DNA of 14,076 nucleotides from Acidobacteriaceae bacterium (GTDB taxonomy: Bacteria > Acidobacteriota > Terriglobia > Terriglobales > Acidobacteriaceae). The notes beneath the pieces were generated by a model. That model was not told the origin of the DNA. It worked only from the letters and a program-made list of their open reading frames with translations, and did no database searches. A program made the translations under genes and the position numbers. Location of the stretch: NCBI GenBank assembly GCA_031296355.1, contig JARLFX010000242.1:1-14076 (forward strand), read 5' to 3'. Shown one piece after another: positions 1-5,943 of the stretch (the first letter of the stretch is position 1; every line of letters begins with the position of its first letter).

Positions 1-235
1 CCTTGCGTCCTGCCAACTCGTCGAGAGTGACACCGAGGATGTCCGCGAGCTTGACAACAGTGCCAAAAAGCGGCGTAGCGCCGCCGCTCTCCCATCGGGT
101 GTAAACGCGGGGGCTGATGCCCAGCAGTTCGGCCACGCGAGCCTGAGTGAGCTTGCGGGCCGTGCGCAGTTCTCTGAGCCGTTCGTGAATGTCTGCCATA
201 TTCCAATCCGGTGGAAAAAGCTGAACTTGGCTCAT
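1..235 (-). CDS. XRE-family helix-turn-helix regulator, C-terminus beyond the window
   Basis: This is a DNA-binding transcriptional regulator of the XRE/Cro-CI type; 78 codons are visible before the left window edge. Residues about 16-76 form the HTH_3 domain: RLRELRTARKLTQARVAELL, then a recognition-helix region ending in RVYTRWESG, then TPLFGTVVKLADILGVTLDEL. I start it at 235 because an AAGGAGG lies 7 nt upstream; a second in-frame ATG at 199 lacks so good a site and sits just before the domain. The gene is divergent from the broken primase-like gene at 339, with palindromes in between, so autoregulation is plausible (inference). It could be a stand-alone regulator or the antitoxin of a toxin pair; the rest of the gene and its neighbour lie outside the window. 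Confidence 0.85.
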   Translation of the reverse strand, partial: MSQVQLFPPDWNMADIHERLRELRTARKLTQARVAELLGISPRVYTRWESGGATPLFGTVVKLADILGVTLDELAGRK

Positions 236-277
236 AGTAAGACCTCCTTGAAAATATCTCGCCTTAAAGTGACTATA

Positions 278-314
278 TCATCATCGTGCATGATGACACT
301 GTTGTCACTTGACA
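278..314. promoter_or_regulatory. Palindromic operator candidates in the divergent XRE/primase-like intergenic region
   Basis: Two overlapping symmetric elements are visible. Positions 278-296 hold TCATCAT and ATGATGA, a perfect 7-bp inverted repeat with a 5-nt centre. Positions 294-314 hold three alternating half-sites: TGACA (294-298), TGTCA (303-307) and TGACA (310-314). They lie between the divergent starts at 235 and 339. A possible minus-strand -10 (TATAGT, complement of 272-277) abuts the first palindrome, and a possible plus-strand -10 (TATTTA, 318-323) follows the second. Binding by the XRE regulator is inferred from position and symmetry only. Confidence 0.35.
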
Positions 315-338
315 TGGTATTTACGAAAGGCGGTTGAA

Positions 339-1258
339 ATGGCGAGAATCCCGGAGTCGGAAGTCGAGCGGCTAAAGAAAGAAAGAAATCTCGGTGCAGC
401 GGCTGGCCGAGTCGCGGGGCGTGAAGCTGACGCGGCAGGGCGCGGACCTCGTGGGCAAGTGCCCGTTCCATGACGACCGGACGCCTTCTCTGGTCATCTC
501 TCCGGCGAAGAATCTCTGGCACTGCCTGGGCGCGTGCAATGAAGGCGGCGACGTAATCCAGTGGGTGATGCGGGCCGAAGGGGTGAGCTTCCGCCATGCC
601 GTGGAGTTGCTGAGGGCAGATTATCTTCCCTTAGCCGCTGAACCGATCCAGCCGGTAAAAACCTGCACGGTTCGGAAGCTGCCCGCGCCGGTAACGGCGG
701 AGGCGGGAGACCGTGAACTGTTGCTTGAGATCGTGGGTTTTTATCAGGAGACGCTGCACGAATCGCCGGAGGCGATGCGGTATCTGGAGTCGCGGGGCTT
801 GCACTCTGCGGAGATGGTCGAGCGGTTCCGGTTGGGCTTCGCCAACCGGACACTGGGGTATCGGCTGGAGGCGAAGAACCGCGCCGGCGGCGCGGCTGTT
901 CGTGGGCGGTTGCAGCGGCTTGGCATCTACCGGGAGAGCGGTCACGAGCACTTCAATGGTTCGCTGGTTATCCCGGTGGTGACGCCAGCCGGTGACGTAG
1001 CGGAGATGTACGGGCGGAAGATCACGCCGAACCTGCGCGAGGGAACGCCGCTGCATCTGTACCTGAAAGGCGAGCACCGCGGGGTGTGGAACGAAGAGGC
1101 GTTGATCGCTTCCAAAGAAATCATCCTGTGCGAAGCGTTGATCGACGCGCTCACGTTCTGGTCGGCGGGCTACCGGAATGTCACGGCCAGCTATGGCGTG
1201 AACGGCTTCACGGCGGACCATCGGGCCGCGTTCGAGAAGCACGGAACGGAGCGGGTTC
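339..1258 (+). pseudogene. Broken CHC2 zinc-finger/TOPRIM primase-like gene
   Basis: This was a primase-like protein of the kind carried on mobile or integrated elements. The original start is ATG 339, with AAAGG 8 nt upstream, reading MARIPESEVERLKK. The frame then shifts within the AAAG tract at 374-388 and hits a stop at 471-473, so only 44 residues can be made from that start. After the shift the protein resumes in another frame (QRLAESRGVKLT from about 397). It contains the CHC2 zinc finger (CPFH at 460-471, then WHCLGAC to about 537) and a TOPRIM core whose acidic residue lies in the stretch IILCEALIDAL near 1132. Homology stops near 1258, before the second TOPRIM acidic motif, where the frame runs into antisense IS66 sequence up to 1902. 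A GTG at 394 could start a 502-codon chimeric product, but nothing after 1258 looks like primase. I call it a dead gene. Confidence 0.75.
374..388 (+). repeat. AAAG tetranucleotide tract causing a frameshift
   Basis: The tract is 3.75 copies of AAAG within the 5' coding part of the primase-like gene. Removing one 4-bp unit joins ERLKKE directly to ISVQRLAESRG in one frame. The break is therefore best explained by gain of one unit, probably by strand slippage. The tract is short for a true phase-variation switch. Confidence 0.7.
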
Positions 1259-1590
1259 GCATCCGCGCCGCTCTCCACCGTGATCGCTGCACGGCCTGGA
1301 AACTCGATATGAATCGCGCCGGATGCGCCTGCCGGCTCCGCTGCTTCACCGCACTCCCGGCTCTGTTGACCGTTCGCTCGAACGACCACCGGCAGCAAAG
1401 ATGCGGTATCCGTCGCGGCATCGACCAATGTGCCTTGCCGGTGCGCACGCCGCCACTGGAATACCTGGTGGGCGTTCACCCCTTCGGCCTGCGCTACCCG
1501 CGCCACACTCATCCCGGGCTGCAACGTCAGCTCAACTATCCGCCGCTTCTCCGCCGCCGTGCGCCATACCCGCAACTTCTCCGTCCCCAT
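1258..1590 (-). pseudogene. tnpA: Truncated IS66 TnpA (HTH accessory protein)
   Basis: TnpA is the small helix-turn-helix accessory protein that IS66 elements need, with TnpB, for transposition. The start at 1590 gives MGTEKLRVWRTAAEKRRIVE. Residues about 14-48 form a helix-turn-helix (GMSVARVAQAEGVNAHQVFQWRR). Residues about 93-111 are the conserved C-terminal stretch (IHIEFPGRAAITVESGADA). Roughly the last 10 residues expected of the family are gone. The frame runs on into antisense primase-like DNA down to 631, which is chance read-through. An in-frame ATG at 1632 would add 14 residues, but 1590 matches the family start better. It is most likely non-functional. Confidence 0.75.
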
Positions 1591-1647
1591 ACTCAGATCG
1601 TCTGCGTCATGCGTGCACCTGTACAGATGCAATCACCAAACGCTTAC
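1258..1647 (-). mobile_element. IS66-family insertion sequence remnant (outer end plus most of tnpA)
   Basis: On the minus strand the sequence beginning at 1647 reads GTAAGCGTTTGG. GTAAGCG is the characteristic start of IS66-family terminal inverted repeats, and the tnpA frame begins 57 nt inside it. The other end, tnpB and the DDE transposase gene are absent. The element breaks off near 1258, exactly where the primase-like gene also loses homology, so a deletion or recombination joined the two. No target-site duplication can be checked because the second end is missing. Confidence 0.7.
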
Positions 1648-2560
1648 TCTGCAACTCGGCTACCCTCGAGGAGATGGATCGGATCTGGGGGATCGCTGCT
1701 GGTTCCTGAGAACAACACATTCTTAGAGATCAGGAATTGGCCCGATTCGTCCTATGATCGCGATGTCTCGTTGGGACACCACAGGCAATATTTCCCTCCA
1801 CTTGGCACACCTCTCGCACACGGGTTGCAATACTATATAGCGAAACTTGCGACCACGGAACTCACGGCAGGCCAATGGCAGATCAGCAAACCTAGGCTAT
1901 AACTAACACTGACGTCATTTCGTATGCGCTCTCGTGGAGCGATCTCAAGGCGGCTTTTGGATGGCGCGCCACCGCATGGACATTCCGTACGGTTCGGCCT
2001 CGAAGACCTGCCCGGTACGCCCGCTGACACGGTGGCTCGCCGAGGGACAGCACAGAAGACCCGGCCTTTCGCGCTGTTCGCCAGAATGGGAGAACTCGAG
2101 TGGAGCACTTGTTTTCGATTCCGTGGCTTGGCCCAATAGACAGACTACGCGGAGTGGCGGCTCAAGGAAGAAGCCTCCGCTGGCCAAGCTTGAAGTCGGG
2201 CACGCCACGCAGGCCTCGCTCAACAAGGTGAATCCCCAGGCGATCGTTTGCCAGCCAGGGTACCGTAGTTCGAGGCCGCATCGCGGTTACGTGCGCGTGC
2301 TCGGGATATTAGATGAGAACGCGGCCGCCGGACTGGTCTTCACCGGAGAAGCACTTCTGAATATTTCTTTTTTGAAGCACTTCGGTCGCCGCTCCGCTTG
2401 GCATTTTCATCAAATAGACGGATGGCCTTCAGCACCTCCCTTGAACATCCTCAAGATCAGCTTGCGTCCGAGTTCTGACGCACAGGCCTGCGCGCCGGAA
2501 GCAACAGATGCCTAACCCCGGGAACCGGCCTCTCCACTTAAGTAATGACAAAAGCTATTC
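1648..2560. other. Gene-poor stretch, no recognisable gene
   Basis: I recognise no gene, RNA or repeat here. The longest open frame is 1934-2515 on the plus strand (193 codons). Its protein is rich in Arg, Ser and Pro, has no recognisable motif, no convincing ribosome binding site, and competing open frames on both strands, which is typical of chance frames in GC-rich DNA. The position, between an IS66 end and a cas operon, suggests decayed accessory DNA. A small unknown gene cannot be excluded. Confidence 0.5.
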
Positions 2561-2568
2561 CGAACAGC

Positions 2569-2594
2569 AGGGCCTGTTCCTGTAGGCCTTTTTT
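2569..2594 (+). terminator. Rho-independent terminator-like hairpin before cas3
   Basis: GGCCT (2571-2575) pairs with AGGCC (2584-2588) around an 8-nt loop. The stem extends by one G-U and one A-U pair at its base and is followed by six Ts (2589-2594). It lies 45 nt before the cas3 ATG. It may stop upstream transcription from entering the cas operon. A competing hairpin, GAACAG (2562-2567) with CTGTTC (2574-2579), overlaps its 5' arm. Confidence 0.45.
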
Positions 2595-2639
2595 CTATGC
2601 CCATTTACGTTTATCGTGATTCGACTGGAGAGAAAAGAA

Positions 2640-5135
2640 ATGACTGGAGCCGGTAATGCTGAGGCCTATGGCCCCCATCTTGCCCATTTGGGCAAGACAG
2701 GAAACCAACTGCTCTCCGACCATTTGAGCGGAGTAGCTGCGCAGTGTTCGAAATTGGCGGAAAAGCTAGGGCTAGGAAAAGCTGGCGAGTTGATTGGCCT
2801 GCTGCACGACCTGGGCAAGGCCACGAATACATTTCAGGACTACCTGCTCAGTTTTTCAAGCGATGGCGAGGGGCACGATGACCTGCGCGGGAAAATCGAT
2901 CATTCGACCGCAGGCGCGCAGTGTCTTCTAGCAAACATCCAAGATGCGCAACAGGAGGATAGTCTTCAGGGCGTTGTTGCGCGATTGATGGCTATCTGCA
3001 TCGCCTCCCACCACTCGGGCCTGATTGATTGTCTTGAACCGGATGGCAGTGACAAACTCACCCAAAGACTTGAAAAGCAGGACAACCGCACTCGATTGTC
3101 AGAGGCCTGGACGAACGTCGATTCCTCGGTGAAAGATCGCGCGGCGGCATTGATGCGGGACCCGGGTCTTGTTGCGGAGGTCCGCAACGCAATGGCCCGT
3201 CTTACGGCTTCGTTCGATAAAGGCGAAGGAGACAAAGACGTACAGATGGGCCTTCTGCTGCGCCTGCTCTTCAGTTGCCTGATCGACGCGGACCGAACGA
3301 ACACAGCGAATTTTGAAAAGCCCGCAGCAGCTTTACACCGCCAGAATCTGGAGTATGAAACATGGGAGAAATTGGTTGAGCGCCTCGATCGACACCTTTC
3401 ACTGATGAATACGCATGGGTCTGTGAACGTCATCCGGCGTCAGATTTCCGATGAGTGCTTTCGGGCCGCGGATCGATTAGGTGGGATCTATTCGCTGTTG
3501 GTTCCCACGGGGGGCGGCAAAACGCTCTCCGCGCTCCGTTTTGCTCTCGAACATGCGCGACGCCGTGCGCTCGACCGAATCATCTTTGTCAGTCCTTACA
3601 TATCTATTGTGGACCAGAATGCCGCAGTTGCCCGTTCCATTCTTGAGCCCGAGGGCATTCCTTACGCAAGTGTTGTTCTCGAACATCATTCGAACGTGCA
3701 GGACGATCCGAATGACGAGGTGGGCCGGCCAGACCTGTGGAGACGGCGAGTACTGGCTGAAAACTGGGACGCTCCGGTTGTTTTCACGACAAGTGTTCAG
3801 GTCCTCGAAGCGCTCTTCGGTTCGGGGACACGCGCCGTGCGCAGGCTTCATGCCATGGCTCGCGCTGTCATTGTCTTTGACGAAGTACAGACCTTGCCGA
3901 TCAAAATGGTGCATCTGTTTAACAATGCGATCAACCTGCTTGCATCCCATTGCGGATCGACGGTTGTATTATGCACAGCCACGCAACCACTGCTTGACAC
4001 GGTTTCCCGGGCAAAAGGGGCCCTGCGACTGGGTAATCCGCCCGGGCTTATATCCAATCCGCTTCAACTTTTCGAGCGACTGAAGCGGTATGAGGTGTTC
4101 GATCATACGGATCGGCCGGAAGGGTGGCAGATTGCCCATGTTGCGGAATTGGCCCTCACGGAAGCGCAGAGATATGGAAGCTGCCTGGCAATCGTGAATA
4201 CGAAAAAGGATGCACGTGAGATCTTTCAGAACCTGCGTGAGCAGGCAGGTGCAAATGCACTGGTCGTGCATCTCAGCACAGGCATGTGCCCGGCGCATCG
4301 CGTCGAGAAACTTGAAGAGTTGTGCGCCCAATTACCAAATGCGACCGGGGACCAGCCAGTCATTTGTGTCAGCACGCAGTTGATCGAGGCTGGCGTCGAT
4401 ATTGATTTTGCATCTGTCATTCGCGATCTTGCGGGGCTCGATTCGATCGCGCAGGCGGCGGGCCGCTGTAACAGGCATGGAGCGCGTCCCACCTTGGGTA
4501 GGGTCCATATCGTCGAGTTGCCTGAGCCGCCGGTACAGCTTGATGAGATTCGACAGGGGCGCACTGTCGCTCGGGAATTGCTAGGCCAGTGGCGTCGAGC
4601 GAATCCCGGAAAACTGTATCCGCTCGACGACCCGCAACAAATGACGGAGTATTACGACCGCACTTTTTACCGCCGCAGGGATGAAATGTCATATCGTGTT
4701 GGCCCGGAGGGCATTGGCCGAAGAACGTCGTTGCTCGAACTGCTCGGCGCAAATGGTCAGGCAAAACAGGATGCTATGAAGCCGAGTCATAAGTTACATC
4801 GCTCATTGCTGCTTCAGAGCTTCCAGACCGCGAACAATGCCTTTGCGCTGATCGCGAACACGCAGGGTATCATCGTTCCCTACAACGATGAAGGCCGGGG
4901 AATTGTCAACCAACTTGCCGCGTCCTTCGATCTTGAATCGGACTGGAACCTACTCCGCAAAGCGCAGCGATTCACGCTCTCGGTCTATGCCTCGCAATTC
5001 ACAAAACTATCGAATAAAGATGCGGTTTATGAGATCCATCGGGGCTCGGGAGTATACTGCCTCCGTTCCGAATTTTACGATTCTGCATTCGGGCTACGGG
5101 AGCAAGCCGGGCCCTTGGAGGATCTCATTGCCTAA
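2640..5135 (+). CDS. cas3: Cas3 HD nuclease-helicase, type I-C
   Basis: Cas3 is recruited by Cascade to the displaced strand, where it unwinds and degrades target DNA. The 831-residue protein has the usual order. An N-terminal HD nuclease has HD at 56-57 in LLHDLGKA, DH at 87-88 and HH at 124-125. An SF2 helicase follows: Walker A VPTGGGKT (288-295), DEVQ (414-417) in VIVFDEVQTLP, CTATQP (445-450), STQLIEAGVDIDF (578-590) and QAAGRCNRHG (605-614). A Cas3 C-terminal region ends the protein. I chose ATG 2640 because GGAGAG sits 7 nt before it; an in-frame GTG at 2616 would add eight residues without a good site. It is the first gene of the operon and its end overlaps cas5c by 8 bp. All catalytic motifs are present, so it should be active. 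Confidence 0.97.
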   Translation: MTGAGNAEAYGPHLAHLGKTGNQLLSDHLSGVAAQCSKLAEKLGLGKAGELIGLLHDLGKATNTFQDYLLSFSSDGEGHDDLRGKIDHSTAGAQCLLANIQDAQQEDSLQGVVARLMAICIASHHSGLIDCLEPDGSDKLTQRLEKQDNRTRLSEAWTNVDSSVKDRAAALMRDPGLVAEVRNAMARLTASFDKGEGDKDVQMGLLLRLLFSCLIDADRTNTANFEKPAAALHRQNLEYETWEKLVERLDRHLSLMNTHGSVNVIRRQISDECFRAADRLGGIYSLLVPTGGGKTLSALRFALEHARRRALDRIIFVSPYISIVDQNAAVARSILEPEGIPYASVVLEHHSNVQDDPNDEVGRPDLWRRRVLAENWDAPVVFTTSVQVLEALFGSGTRAVRRLHAMARAVIVFDEVQTLPIKMVHLFNNAINLLASHCGSTVVLCTATQPLLDTVSRAKGALRLGNPPGLISNPLQLFERLKRYEVFDHTDRPEGWQIAHVAELALTEAQRYGSCLAIVNTKKDAREIFQNLREQAGANALVVHLSTGMCPAHRVEKLEELCAQLPNATGDQPVICVSTQLIEAGVDIDFASVIRDLAGLDSIAQAAGRCNRHGARPTLGRVHIVELPEPPVQLDEIRQGRTVARELLGQWRRANPGKLYPLDDPQQMTEYYDRTFYRRRDEMSYRVGPEGIGRRTSLLELLGANGQAKQDAMKPSHKLHRSLLLQSFQTANNAFALIANTQGIIVPYNDEGRGIVNQLAASFDLESDWNLLRKAQRFTLSVYASQFTKLSNKDAVYEIHRGSGVYCLRSEFYDSAFGLREQAGPLEDLIA
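5117..5121 (+). promoter_or_regulatory. Ribosome binding site that fixes the cas5c start at TTG 5128
   Basis: GGAGG lies inside the last codons of cas3 and is 6 nt upstream of TTG 5128. No ATG or GTG at a suitable place in this frame matches the family N-terminus, so the site decides the start. Confidence 0.65.
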
Positions 5136-5943
5136 GACGTTTGCCACACCAAAAAATGGTCTTGAGTTTCGCGTCTGGGGGCGCTATGCGCTCTTCACCG
5201 ATCCGCTCACACGTGTAGGCGGCGAGAAGTCTTCTTATCATCTTCCGACTTATGAGGCACTGAAGGGAATCTGCAAGTCAATTTACTGGAAGCCGACCTT
5301 AATTTGGTATGTCGATAAGGTCCGCATCCTGCGCCGGATTCGCACACAAACGCGGGGCATGAAGCCGCTGGATTACATCTCCGGGGGCAACACGCTGGCC
5401 ATCTACACTTACCTGACAGGAGATGCGCGCTCCGAAAATCCAGCCGACATTACCGACGGTCCAGGCGTCGAATATCAGGTCTGCGCGCACTTCGAATGGA
5501 ACACGCATCACGCTTCGCTTGCCGGCGATCGAGTAGACGGCAAGCACTATGCAATCGCCAAGCGCAGCCTTGAGCGCGGCGGCCGCCAGGATATTTTTCT
5601 GGGTACGCGGGACTGCCAGGGCTATGTCGCGCCATGTGCCTTTGGGGAAGGACCGGGAGATTACGACAACGATGGCTCGCTCGATTACGGCCTGAGCTTC
5701 CATAGCTTCGACTATCCGGACGAAACCGGCTCGGGCCGACTCGGAGCCAATTTCTGGCGGCCAAAGCTCGTCAACGGCGTGCTGACATTCCCCCGCCCGG
5801 ATGACGCCACCCAGATTGTGAAGAAAGACATACGGGCGATGCAGGCGCGCACCTTTGGAGCCGATCAAGTGCGCTCTGTTGAGGCGGAAGTCTTGGAACT
5901 GACCGCGGCCACTGGGGCGCTCGATCAGGAGGCGGCATCGTGA
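5128..5943 (+). CDS. cas5c: Cas5c (Cas5d) crRNA-processing endoribonuclease and Cascade subunit
   Basis: In type I-C systems Cas5c replaces Cas6: it cuts the precursor RNA at the base of the repeat hairpin and stays bound to the 5' handle in Cascade. Starting at TTG 5128 the protein has 271 residues and begins PKTFATPKNGLEFRVWGRYALF, with the first beta strand of the RAMP fold. The Lys-His pair at 139-140 (GKHYAIAKRSLERG) matches the catalytic pair of characterised Cas5d proteins, and Tyr42 in LPTYEALKG is a candidate for the catalytic tyrosine. The open frame extends back to 4888 inside cas3, but that part is not Cas5-like. The gene overlaps cas3 by 8 bp and cas8c by 4 bp, so the three are probably translationally coupled. 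The C-terminal 30 or so residues are a Glu/Ala-rich tail. Confidence 0.93.
   Translation: MPKTFATPKNGLEFRVWGRYALFTDPLTRVGGEKSSYHLPTYEALKGICKSIYWKPTLIWYVDKVRILRRIRTQTRGMKPLDYISGGNTLAIYTYLTGDARSENPADITDGPGVEYQVCAHFEWNTHHASLAGDRVDGKHYAIAKRSLERGGRQDIFLGTRDCQGYVAPCAFGEGPGDYDNDGSLDYGLSFHSFDYPDETGSGRLGANFWRPKLVNGVLTFPRPDDATQIVKKDIRAMQARTFGADQVRSVEAEVLELTAATGALDQEAAS

Noticed and set aside
631..1632. A 333-residue minus-strand protein starting with TnpA
   Set aside because: Past residue 125 or so it is the antisense of the primase-like gene; only 1258-1590 is IS66 TnpA.
394..1902. A single 502-residue plus-strand protein
   Set aside because: Only the part up to about 1258 resembles a primase-like protein. 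The rest is the antisense of IS66 tnpA and of the DNA beyond the element, so I treat it as a chimeric frame of a pseudogene.
1924..2139. Faint resemblance of the stretch HSVRFGLEDLPG to a beta-keto acid cleavage enzyme motif
   Set aside because: The match is only a few residues in a 71-codon frame with nothing else of that family around it.
1934..2515. A 193-residue hypothetical protein
   Set aside because: It has no recognisable domain, no good ribosome binding site, Arg/Ser/Pro-rich composition, and overlapping open frames in other phases and on the other strand.
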